Assembly: GCA_036501485.1 (NCBI GenBank)
Contig: DASYAG010000062.1
Coordinates: forward strand, 1-58,112
Direction: 5' to 3'
Origin: PALSA-607 sp036501485
GTDB taxonomy: Bacteria > Actinomycetota > Actinomycetes > Acidothermales > Acidothermaceae
Length of the DNA: 58,112 bases
Below are positions 33,068 to 40,137 of this stretch, piece by piece (the first letter of the stretch is position 1; each line of letters starts with the position of its first letter). Position numbers and translations under genes: made by a program. The notes under the pieces are model-generated. The model made no database searches, had not been told where the DNA came from, and worked only from the letters and a program-made list of their open reading frames with translations.

Positions 33068-33112
33068 GCGCCCGGTCTGTGTGAGATTCCCCCCCGGAGG
33101 CAGACCGGGCGC
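33068..33112. repeat. 12-bp perfect inverted repeat with C7-GGAGG loop
   Basis: GCGCCCGGTCTG (33068-33079) is exactly mirrored by CAGACCGGGCGC (33101-33112). The 21-base loop contains seven C residues followed by GGAGG. It lies in the 138-bp gap between the small membrane-protein gene and the dehydrogenase. It may be a terminator for the upstream pair or a folded leader that hides a ribosome-binding-like GGAGG; there is no T-tract. Confidence 0.6.
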
Positions 33113-33146
33113 CGCGCCACCACCAATCGATGGGCATGATGGTGTC

Positions 33147-34145
33147 GTGGAAGCCTGGGTTGTCGATCACCCCGCCCCGATTGACGATGGCCCGCTGCGC
33201 CGGATCTCGCGCGACGTGCCCGAACCAGGGCCCGGCCAGATACGGATCCGGATCAGTTGCTGCGGCGTGTGCCGCACCGATCTGCACTTGTCCGAAGGCG
33301 ATCTTCCGCCGCGTCGAGATGCCGTCACTCCGGGCCACGAGATCGTTGGCTATGTCGACGCACTCGGTACCGGGTCATCTCGATTCGCGATTGGTGACCG
33401 CGTGGGTGCCGCATGGTTAGCTACGACCGATGGAACCTGCCGATTCTGTCGGCGCGGTGATGAGAATCTCTGCGAGGCCTCAACTTTCACTGGTTGGGAC
33501 ATCGACGGCGGGTATGCCGACTCGTGTGTTGCCGATGAGCGGTACGTGTACGTCTTGCCGCCGGAGATCAGTGACGAACATGCAGCTCCGCTGTTGTGTG
33601 CAGGCATCATCGGCTACCGCTCGCTGCTCGCGGCCGCAGTGCCGACGGGTGGTGCGCTCGGCATCTACGGCTTTGGCGGCAGCGCGCATCTGACTGCGCA
33701 GGTTGCGTTGCACCTCGGCATGCGCGTGCACGTTCTCACGCGAGGATCACACAATCAGGAGTTGGCTCGTGCGCTCGGCGTCGACTCGGTCGGGGAGGCT
33801 GCGGACTCACCGCCTGAGCCTCTCGACGGTGCGATCCTTTTCGCCCCGGCGGGCGACCTTGTACCGGTCGCGCTGCGCGCTCTCGATGCCGGCGCCACTC
33901 TCGCAGTGGCCGGAATCTGGCTGTCCGACATCCCGGTCCTGAACTACGAGGCAGACTTGTTCCGCGAGCGCCGACTGCGCAGTGTCACTGCCAACACAAG
34001 GCGGGACGGCGAGGAGTTTCTGCGACTTGCCCAGCGGTTCGGCGTCCGATCAACGACTGTCGCCTACGACATGGCTGACGCACCGCGCGCGTTGTCGGAC
34101 CTCGAGCACGGCCGCTTCGGCGGCGCCGCTGTGCTGCACAACTAG
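33147..34145 (+). CDS. Zinc-dependent alcohol dehydrogenase (MDR family)
   Basis: The 332-residue enzyme belongs to the AdhA-like zinc alcohol dehydrogenases of actinobacteria. It starts VEAWVVDHPAPIDDGPLRRI. It has the catalytic-zinc motif CGVCRTDLHL and GHEIVG. Only three of the usual four structural-zinc cysteines are visible in DGTCRFCRRGDENLC; an aspartate appears where the first would be. The cofactor motif is read as GIYGFGGSAHL. The GTG at 33147 is chosen because the conserved AWVVDHP follows at once; a longer in-frame extension to 33027 would run through the inverted repeat and has no family similarity. It precedes a lactate dehydrogenase by 21 bp. Confidence 0.87.
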   Translation: MEAWVVDHPAPIDDGPLRRISRDVPEPGPGQIRIRISCCGVCRTDLHLSEGDLPPRRDAVTPGHEIVGYVDALGTGSSRFAIGDRVGAAWLATTDGTCRFCRRGDENLCEASTFTGWDIDGGYADSCVADERYVYVLPPEISDEHAAPLLCAGIIGYRSLLAAAVPTGGALGIYGFGGSAHLTAQVALHLGMRVHVLTRGSHNQELARALGVDSVGEAADSPPEPLDGAILFAPAGDLVPVALRALDAGATLAVAGIWLSDIPVLNYEADLFRERRLRSVTANTRRDGEEFLRLAQRFGVRSTTVAYDMADAPRALSDLEHGRFGGAAVLHN

Positions 34146-34166
34146 CGGTCGCTCTAGAGTTCGAGC

Positions 34167-35378
34167 GTGTCTGATCGCCAAGTTCCGAAGTGGGCGGACT
34201 TCAAACCGCTGCTACGGGTCAAGCCCATCGAGCTCAATCGCACGACGCGACAGCTTTCCAGCGCACTGACGATTAGCGACCTTCGCGCGATCGCCAAACG
34301 ACGAGTTCCGCTCGGTGTGTTCGAGTACACCGATGGTGCTGCGGAGTCTGAGATCAGCTTGCGTCGCGCACGTCAGCTGTTTCGCGACGTCCAGTTCAAT
34401 CCATCGATACTTCGCGACGTTGCTGATGTCGACACGACTATTTCTGTGCTCGGCAGACCCGCTGCGGTGCCGTTTGCCTTCGCACCGACCGGCTATTCAC
34501 GGATGATGCATCACGACGGTGAACGCGCTGTTGTCCGAGTAGCTGAGCTGCGCGGGATCCCGTACGGGCTGTCGACCATGGGAACGACGACGATCGAGGA
34601 TGTCGCGGCGGCTGCACCGAACGCTCGAAAGTGGTTTCAGCTATATGTCTGGAAGGATCGGCAGCTCGGCGAAGACCTGATGACCCGCGCCCAGGCAGCC
34701 GGCTTCGAGGCCCTCATCTTGACGGTTGATGTCCCCGTGGGTGGGAACCGGTTGCGTGAGCTGCGCGCCGGCTTCTCGCTGCCACCGGCGCTCACCGCGC
34801 GCACGATGCTTGAAGCGGCAACGCATCCGACGTGGTGGCTGAACTTGTTGACGACAAGCCCGTTGACCTTTGCGTCGTTGACGTCTTCCGGCGGCACGCT
34901 TGGCGAGCTGGCAGACAAGCTGTTCGACGCGTCGATGACGATCGCCGACCTCGAATGGTTGCGGTCGATCTGGCATGGCCCACTGATCATCAAGGGCATC
35001 CAGACGGTCGATGATGCGCGACGCGTCGTCGATGCCGGCGCCGACGCCATCGTGTTGTCGAACCACGGCGGCCGCCAACTTGATCGTGCTCCGGTGCCCT
35101 TGCGACTGCTGCCCGACGTCGTTGACGCGGTGGGCGATCGCACCGAGGTGTGGGTCGACACCGGCGTCATGACTGGCGCCGACATCGTCGCGGCGATCGC
35201 CCTCGGCGCCCGCACGGTGCTCGTGGGACGCGCGTACCTCTACGGATTGATGGCCGGGGGCGAGCGAGGGGTCGACCGGGCAGCCGAGATCCTCACCCTG
35301 GAGATCCGCCGGACCATGCAACTGCTGGGTGTTCGGTCGGTCGCCGAGCTCAAGCCCAGCCACGTCAGCCTGCCCTGA
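34167..35378 (+). CDS. lldD: FMN-dependent L-lactate dehydrogenase, LldD2 type
   Basis: The 403-residue flavoprotein matches the mycobacterial LldD2 group of alpha-hydroxy-acid-oxidising enzymes along its whole length. It carries DLRAIAKRRVPLGVFEYTDG, FAFAPTGYSRMMH, KWFQLYVWKDRQ, the catalytic-histidine motif IVLSNHGGRQLDRAPVP, and the FMN-phosphate segment GVMTGADIVAAIALGARTVL. It oxidises L-lactate to pyruvate and passes electrons to the respiratory chain or oxygen. Start is GTG 34167. It may share a transcript with the alcohol dehydrogenase 21 bp upstream. Confidence 0.92.
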   Translation: MSDRQVPKWADFKPLLRVKPIELNRTTRQLSSALTISDLRAIAKRRVPLGVFEYTDGAAESEISLRRARQLFRDVQFNPSILRDVADVDTTISVLGRPAAVPFAFAPTGYSRMMHHDGERAVVRVAELRGIPYGLSTMGTTTIEDVAAAAPNARKWFQLYVWKDRQLGEDLMTRAQAAGFEALILTVDVPVGGNRLRELRAGFSLPPALTARTMLEAATHPTWWLNLLTTSPLTFASLTSSGGTLGELADKLFDASMTIADLEWLRSIWHGPLIIKGIQTVDDARRVVDAGADAIVLSNHGGRQLDRAPVPLRLLPDVVDAVGDRTEVWVDTGVMTGADIVAAIALGARTVLVGRAYLYGLMAGGERGVDRAAEILTLEIRRTMQLLGVRSVAELKPSHVSLP

Positions 35379-35531
35379 CGCCCGCCTGAGTCAATGCTGC
35401 ATTTGGCGGTCAGTGGAGCGGTCAGACGGGCCACACCGCCGTGGCGAACGCTGGAGTCCGTGCCGAACGGATGAGTCCTGAACTGGCGTTTAGTTGTGCG
35501 TTTCGCCGGGGCCGCTGCCGATTGAGAAGGG

Positions 35532-36617
35532 GTGGAGTTGGACACGGACCTCGGAAGCTATGACAGCGACGACGCCAGTCAGGGGACTTCGGGCGTCGAC
35601 GCCTCCCGGTTGCTCGAGGTCCTCAGCCGCATCGACTGTCACGTGTACATTGGCGAGACCTTGCCCGATGGCGGGTACCGCGAGATGTTCACCGGCCCAG
35701 GCCTCGAGGCCCTGCTGGGCGGACCCATTCCCGACGGCGTCGATCCGGCGACTGCGTGGGACGCCGCCGTGCATGCCGACGACTATGAGCGCCAGGCTGC
35801 TGCTTCCTCGGGTCATGGCCACGGCGGACCGGTCTCGGTGGAGTACCGGGTAGTCGGCTACGACGGCGTGATCCGCTGGGTGCTCGATCGCATGTGGCCG
35901 TGGCCGGTATCACCGGACGGCCGGCTGATTTATGACGGGGTCGTCACTGATGTGACGGAGTTGCACCAAACGACCGACGCGCTGCATGAGGCGCTGTTGG
36001 CCGCCCAATCGGCGAACCTTGAACTTGCGGAAGCACATACGGTCGCTGAACACCAGGCCCGAACCGACGACTTGACGGGTCTGCGAAACCGGCGGGATTT
36101 CGCCGAACGTCTCGATCGCCAACTCACCCGTGCCGCGTATGACCAGCGCCCGATCGGGTTGTTGCTCATCGACATCGACTACTTCAAGCAGATCAACGAC
36201 TGGCATGGCCACGGCGCCGGCGATCAGCTGCTGACGGCGTTCGCCGGCCGGCTGCGCGATGCGACCCGGCCAGATGATGTCGTCGCCCGATGGGGCGGCG
36301 AGGAGTTCGTGGTGCTCTTCACGGATCTCGGAAGTGGCAACGTGCTGGCAGAACGAGCTGAGCAGATCCGTCGCGCAATCGCGAGCACGCCATTCATCGT
36401 GGCCGGTCAGGCGATCGGCGTGCGCGTTTCGATCGGCGCAGCGCGCAGCTGTGTCGCGCTCGCAACATCGGACGCGTTGCTTGCGGCCGCTGACGGTGCC
36501 ATGTATGAGGCCAAGCGTGCTGGCCGCGACCGCGTGGCCGTTGCGCCGGCTCACGAGAGCATCTTGCAAGACAGTGCCTTGTTTGCTCAGGTGGTCGACC
36601 GCAGCGCGACGGGGTAG
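35532..36617 (+). CDS. PAS-GGDEF diguanylate cyclase
   Basis: The 361-residue protein has an N-terminal PAS-like sensor (about residues 30-145, ending VSPDGRLIYDGVVTDVTEL), a short coiled linker, and a GGDEF domain starting ARTDDLTGLRNRRDF. The active site reads RWGGEEFVVL. Five residues before it is RPDD, the RxxD inhibitory I-site, so both catalysis and c-di-GMP feedback inhibition should be intact. No signal peptide or membrane helix is visible, so it is a cytoplasmic sensor. It starts at GTG 35532 after GAGAAGG. The signal sensed is unknown. Confidence 0.92.
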   Translation: MELDTDLGSYDSDDASQGTSGVDASRLLEVLSRIDCHVYIGETLPDGGYREMFTGPGLEALLGGPIPDGVDPATAWDAAVHADDYERQAAASSGHGHGGPVSVEYRVVGYDGVIRWVLDRMWPWPVSPDGRLIYDGVVTDVTELHQTTDALHEALLAAQSANLELAEAHTVAEHQARTDDLTGLRNRRDFAERLDRQLTRAAYDQRPIGLLLIDIDYFKQINDWHGHGAGDQLLTAFAGRLRDATRPDDVVARWGGEEFVVLFTDLGSGNVLAERAEQIRRAIASTPFIVAGQAIGVRVSIGAARSCVALATSDALLAAADGAMYEAKRAGRDRVAVAPAHESILQDSALFAQVVDRSATG

Positions 36618-36648
36618 GCATTCGTTCGAGACGCTTCCGTCATGCCGA

Positions 36649-37167
36649 TCAACTGGTGATTCGGGTGGCGTCGGTGATCCAATTCGTATCCCAATTGGCT
36701 CCCTCGTCGAACGAGAACGCCTGCTCCCAGTGAACTGATGTCGCGCTTTCGATCCTCCACGTGTAACGGACCGTCACCGGCAGGTTGTCGATGACGTCGT
36801 CGCATTCGAAGGTGCCGTTGCGCTCGTCGTGGAAGCGGCCGACAACAGGCGTGTCGAGTTGTCCCTTGCTCACCGTCGAAGCCCACCAGATTCGCCACAG
36901 CCCGGTGTCGGGGTCGAGCAGTCGCAGCGTGAAGCCCTCGAAATCGCCGCGCCCAGGCATGTCCGGTATGCGGATAGTGTCAGTGCTGCCCATGCCGTGC
37001 AGGATCGGTTTCGAGACAATCTCGCCGTCGAACGCCACCCACTCGGAGTCATCGGGGTCAAGCGGTTTTGCTCGCTTACGATTCTCCGCTTTCCAGGTTC
37101 CAGCGAAGAAGTCGAAGGCGTGCGGGCCGTCGCAGGCAAGTGCGGGCGGTGCGTCCATTTCGGTCAT
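36649..37167 (-). CDS. Hypothetical beta-rich protein (DUF1579-like)
   Basis: The 172-residue protein begins TEMDAPPALACDGPHAFDFF and has FDFFAGTWKAENRKR, IRIPDMPGRGDFEGFTLR, LLDPDTGLWRIWWAS and RYTWRIESATSVHWEQAF. This pattern of short strands and conserved W/F residues is typical of lipocalin-like or DUF1579-like domains that measure or bind small molecules. I cannot assign a function. A purine-rich AGAGG lies 12 bases before the ATG. It is convergent to the diguanylate cyclase with a 31-bp gap. Confidence 0.65.
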   Translation of the reverse strand: MTEMDAPPALACDGPHAFDFFAGTWKAENRKRAKPLDPDDSEWVAFDGEIVSKPILHGMGSTDTIRIPDMPGRGDFEGFTLRLLDPDTGLWRIWWASTVSKGQLDTPVVGRFHDERNGTFECDDVIDNLPVTVRYTWRIESATSVHWEQAFSFDEGANWDTNWITDATRITS

Positions 37168-37270
37168 GATCGCTACTACCTCTCGGGTCAGTGCATGGCT
37201 GAGAGGTGGGACGCTACGTCGCCCCGCGGACAGTTTCCGAAGTGACGTGCTCGGTTTAGTCGAGGCAGAT

Positions 37271-37738
37271 CTACGAAGGCGGGGCGGACGGTAGCCACGC
37301 CGACCAGTCCCCGTTCGGGTCGGTTGTTTGCCCGACCTCGATGATGTGGCCGTCTGGATCGCGGATGTAGCACCGGATCTCGTACGCGTGCTGCTTGGGC
37401 GGCGTCAGGAACTGCGCACCTTTGGCACTCCACTGCGCATATACGGTCGCGATGTCTTTCACCCGAATGTTGAGGAAACTGCTCACTCTGTCGGGATCGG
37501 GTGGTGTCTCCAGGGTGACGGTTGGCTTGTCGTCGGTCGGTCCGCCACCCACGTTGATGATGATGAAACTGTTCGCCAGCGCGACGTAGCGTAGGTCTTC
37601 GTGCGAGTAGACCAACTCACCACCGAGCACGTCGGCATAGAAGCGCCACGAGCGCTCGACATCGCTCGACACGATGAAATGGCACAGCACCATGCCTGCT
37701 TCAGGTCCGGCGAACTCGGCCAACTGGCACACCTCCAC
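37271..37738 (-). CDS. VOC-superfamily (glyoxalase/bleomycin-resistance fold) protein
   Basis: The 155-residue product has paired beta-alpha-beta-beta-beta modules: VLCHFIVSSDVERSWRFYAD and FYADVLGGELVYSHEDLRYV in the first, IRVKDIATVYAQWSAKGAQF and RCYIRDPDGHIIEVGQT in the second. The final glutamate in HIIEVGQ is the usual metal ligand position. The GTG at 37738 is preferred over the internal ATG at MVLCHF. A truncated second copy of this gene's start at 38385-38434 differs mainly at third codon positions across the EFAGPE region, which shows those codons were once under coding constraint. Substrate is unknown. Confidence 0.8.
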   Translation of the reverse strand: MEVCQLAEFAGPEAGMVLCHFIVSSDVERSWRFYADVLGGELVYSHEDLRYVALANSFIIINVGGGPTDDKPTVTLETPPDPDRVSSFLNIRVKDIATVYAQWSAKGAQFLTPPKQHAYEIRCYIRDPDGHIIEVGQTTDPNGDWSAWLPSAPPS

Positions 37739-37769
37739 AGGTTGATACGGAATCGGTCCTGATCAGACG

Positions 37770-38384
37770 CTAGTCGCTTGCAGCGGACGACCGGAAGGCC
37801 TCCGAAATGGCCCATGCTGCATTGACGAGCCCGATGTGGCTGAACGCTTGCGGAAAGTTGCCCAAGAGCTCGCCGCTGGCCGGACCGACCTCTTCCGAAA
37901 GCAGGCCGACGTCGTTAACGAAGGCAGTGGCACGTTCAAACACAGCGTGCCCGGTACTGGAGAGCGAATCCCGCGGTCTCGCCCTGGCGGAGCGGGAGCT
38001 GACCCGAGACGGTTGAATCGTCGATGGTCAGTTTCACGGGCGAAGACAGGACGAACGCGTCCGGTCCCGCGACCGCGAGCACCCCGCCGTCCAGTGCATT
38101 GAGTCCTGGAGACACCAGCCCGTTTGGGCTCATGGCGCACTCCAGCCGCAGGTCGACCTCGCCTTCGATGCATGTCGCCCGCCGCAACAAAATGTGCGGC
38201 GCATCGTGGCCGAGTTGATGCCCTCGGTTGCCGGTGCCCATGGCTAGCGCATCGGTGATGGCGACGGTTCCCGTCGTCGTGCGGAAGGTCGTCGCCAACA
38301 CCATGGTTCGGTCGGGATACCGACGAGTCACCTCGGTGGCGCCCGGTACCGACAGCGCCCAATGGCCAGCCTTGTCACCGAGGA
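37770..38384 (-). pseudogene. GH15 glucoamylase/trehalase-like gene with large internal deletion
   Basis: Two pieces of a GH15-family protein are recognisable. The first, about 38384-37936, reads GHWALSVPGATEVTRRY and then GHDAPHILLRRATCIEGEVD and RQGETAGFALQYRA, the N-terminal beta domain. The second, about 37943-37770 in another frame, reads VFERATAFVNDVGLLSEEVG then ELLGNFPQAFSHIGLVNAAW, the very end of the catalytic domain, and closes with TAG. A full-length member is about 600 residues, so roughly 400 codons including the whole catalytic core are missing and the ends are joined out of frame. No functional enzyme can be made. Confidence 0.85.
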
Positions 38385-38434
38385 GGCGACAGCACCATGT
38401 CTAATTCGGGTCCCGCAAATTCCGCCAGCTGCAC
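38385..38434 (-). pseudogene. Truncated duplicate of the VOC gene start
   Basis: Sixteen codons from GTG 38434 read VQLAEFAGPELDMVLS, nearly the same as the start of the VOC protein at 37738 (CQLAEFAGPEAGMVLC). The similarity extends upstream on the DNA to about 38470, matching 37684-37774 including the shared AGACGCTAGT. After the sixteenth codon the sequence switches into the GH15 remnant. It is a broken copy of the VOC gene's 5' end. Confidence 0.75.
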
Positions 38435-38479
38435 ACAGGTCGATTCAGAATCTCCCCAAACTAGACGCTAGTGTGCGAG

Positions 38480-39340
38480 TCAGGACACGTCGAGGCCGAC
38501 AAGGTCGGCGCTCACTTGCCACAGCCGCGCAGCGGTGGGTTCGTCGTAACTGAGCTTCGACGATCTTTTGCGTTTGCTGTTGACGAAATAGCGGCCCGTT
38601 ACTCCGTCGAGTTGGGGCGCTGCGGCCAGGTAAATGGACGTCGTTGCGCCTTGCGCCGGGGATTTCATCAGAGTCCGTACAAGAGGAACGATCAACCGTT
38701 GTGTGCGACTTGGATCTTCGACCCCCAATGATGTGCTCACCACGCCAGGGTGCAGCGCATTGGCGACGACGGATGTGGCGTCTAACCTACGTGCCAACTC
38801 GTACGCGAAGAGGATGTTAGCCAGCTTCGACTGGCTGTAGGCGCGCGCGCCTGTATAGGTCTGCTCGCCCTGGATGTCGACGAAATCGATATGCCCCTGC
38901 TTGTGAACATAAGACGAAACCATGACCACGCGCGCCGGGGCACCGAGTTCCGAAGCACGGTGTTGCAGCCTGTCGAGCAGCAGGTTGGTCAGCAGGAACG
39001 GAGCAAGATGGTTGAGTGCGAAGGTGTGCTCAAGACCGTCGGCGGTGACACGCCGCGTGCTCCAGTACCCACCGGCGTTGTTGAGTAGTACGTCGATTCG
39101 TGGCAGCCGCTCGAGCAACTCGCCCGCGAGCCGCCGTACCTGCGATTGACTCGACAAGTCTGCGACGAACGCATCGACTTGACCGCCACTGGCAGCGCGA
39201 ATCTCCCGCGCAGTGTCGTTGGTCCGCTCCGCATCCCGGCCGGTGACGGCGACGCGCGCGCCAACCATCGCCAGGCCGAGCGCGGTCGCCCGACCGATCC
39301 CTCCGGTGCTGCCGGTGACAACCACCGTCTTGCCGGCCAT
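38480..39340 (-). CDS. Short-chain dehydrogenase/reductase
   Basis: The 286-residue enzyme is a classical SDR of the retinol-dehydrogenase-like group: cofactor motif VTGSTGGIGRATALG, NNAGG, catalytic serine in VVMVSSYVHKQG, and YSQSK with the catalytic Tyr and Lys. The ATG at 39340 is chosen because AGGCGG lies just upstream and the TGxxxGxG motif then falls at residue 9; an ATG eight codons earlier (39364) is possible. Arg in GRDAER after the second strand suggests NADP preference. Substrate is unknown. It lies downstream of the cupin gene, separated by a hairpin terminator. Confidence 0.88.
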   Translation of the reverse strand: MAGKTVVVTGSTGGIGRATALGLAMVGARVAVTGRDAERTNDTAREIRAASGGQVDAFVADLSSQSQVRRLAGELLERLPRIDVLLNNAGGYWSTRRVTADGLEHTFALNHLAPFLLTNLLLDRLQHRASELGAPARVVMVSSYVHKQGHIDFVDIQGEQTYTGARAYSQSKLANILFAYELARRLDATSVVANALHPGVVSTSLGVEDPSRTQRLIVPLVRTLMKSPAQGATTSIYLAAAPQLDGVTGRYFVNSKRKRSSKLSYDEPTAARLWQVSADLVGLDVS

Positions 39341-39444
39341 GGGGCCGCCTGAAAATTCTGCCATCGTGCGTGCCACACTGCCACGTTGCACTGTCCGCCG
39401 TTTGGTGGTCTTTGCTGAACCATTCGCGCGCATGCTCGCCGACC

Positions 39445-39470
39445 GGCTGGCCTGCTATGGCAGGCCAGCC
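39445..39470. terminator. Hairpin terminator of cupin A (11-bp stem, TATG loop)
   Basis: GGCTGGCCTGC (39445-39455) and GCAGGCCAGCC (39460-39470) are exact reverse complements with a TATG loop. It lies 14 bases beyond the cupin stop on the minus strand. The paralogous cupin at 53919 has a related hairpin at the same distance, so this terminator is part of the duplicated cassette. Confidence 0.75.
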
Positions 39471-39483
39471 GCGTCGGGCGTCG

Positions 39484-39999
39484 TCACACGTGACAGTTGG
39501 ACGGCTTGGGTTTGTCGACGCGTCGCGCTTGACCTTGCGGAATGAACTGCACGGCGATGGTCTCAGCTGGCGTCGTGCCGGCGTTCACCAGCTCGTGGAC
39601 GTCCGACCCGCCAGCGTCGAGGAAGGCGGTGCCAGCGGCGTATGTGACGCCTTTGCAATGCGGCGCGTCGCTCGAATAGTTGGTGATAGATCCCGTGACG
39701 ACGAAGACCTCGCTCGGTCCAGGGTGCGAATGCCATCCTGTCGTTTGTCCGGGCTGGAAATCGTTCTCCACGACATAACCGTCCGTAGTTCCGTACGTCG
39801 CGAGCAGCGCAGCCCAGGGTTGTCCGCTGATCGTTTTGTTGACTGTGAACACGCGCGTTGGTCGGATTGGCGCTTGGACCAGGATCTTCGAAGTGGCCGT
39901 ATTCGGCGTCGCTTGCACCGGCGAGCTTGACACCGCGATGCCGGCGGTCGCCGCTAGCGCCGCGCCTGTCGCGATCCACCGACGATTGAGCTTATTCAT
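39484..39999 (-). CDS. Secreted cupin-domain protein (cassette A)
   Basis: The 171-residue protein has a signal peptide (RRWIATGAALAATAGIAVSS, cleavage near VQA-TP) and one cupin barrel. Motif 1 is TGWHSHPGPSEVFVVTG with two His and the Glu that normally bind a metal; motif 2 is DAGGSDVHELVN with the third His. Two cysteines (HCKG and the final NCHV) could form a disulfide outside the cell. It may bind a metal and act as a small oxygenase, isomerase or ligand-binding protein. Ribosome-binding site AGAGGAG precedes the ATG. It is divergent from the SARP-STAND regulator at 40138, as its paralog at 53919 is from another SARP, so each is probably controlled by its neighbour. Confidence 0.85.
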   Translation of the reverse strand: MNKLNRRWIATGAALAATAGIAVSSSPVQATPNTATSKILVQAPIRPTRVFTVNKTISGQPWAALLATYGTTDGYVVENDFQPGQTTGWHSHPGPSEVFVVTGSITNYSSDAPHCKGVTYAAGTAFLDAGGSDVHELVNAGTTPAETIAVQFIPQGQARRVDKPKPSNCHV

Positions 40000-40055
40000 G
40001 ATTGCTCCTCTCTCGCTCCTCTAGTGGGAGCTGATGTCGGCACACTGCAGACCTG

Positions 40056-40098
40056 CGGTGTCACATCGCCGCCGAGCCGGTATCACGCCGGTATCACG
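40056..40098 (+). promoter_or_regulatory. SARP-type operator: direct repeats in 11-bp register (copy A)
   Basis: CCGGTATCACG occurs twice in perfect tandem (40077-40087, 40088-40098), and a weaker CGGTGTCACAT lies exactly 22 bp ahead of the first core (40056 versus 40078). An 11-bp period puts the units on one face of the helix, as in operators known for SARP regulators. The last repeat ends five bases before the -35 element of the downstream SARP gene, which suggests autoregulation and perhaps joint control of the divergent cupin. Confidence 0.6.
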
Positions 40099-40102
40099 CC
40101 CC

Positions 40103-40131
40103 TTGACCGGTCGGGTGTCAGCTTCGACACT
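40103..40131 (+). promoter_or_regulatory. Probable promoter of SARP-STAND gene (leaderless)
   Basis: TTGACC (40103-40108), a 17-bp spacer and GACACT (40126-40131) form a sigma-A-like promoter with a good -35 and a weak -10. The expected transcription start falls at about 40138, which is the GTG start codon itself. The mRNA would therefore lack a 5' leader, a common arrangement in actinobacteria. No ribosome-binding site is seen ahead of the GTG, which agrees. Confidence 0.5.
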
Positions 40132-40137
40132 CGCAGC

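Noticed and set aside
37936..38331. A functional 131-residue protein from the GH15 N-terminal fragment
   Set aside because: It matches only the accessory beta domain of GH15, lacks a plausible start, and is followed out of frame by the GH15 C-terminus, so it is treated as part of a pseudogene.
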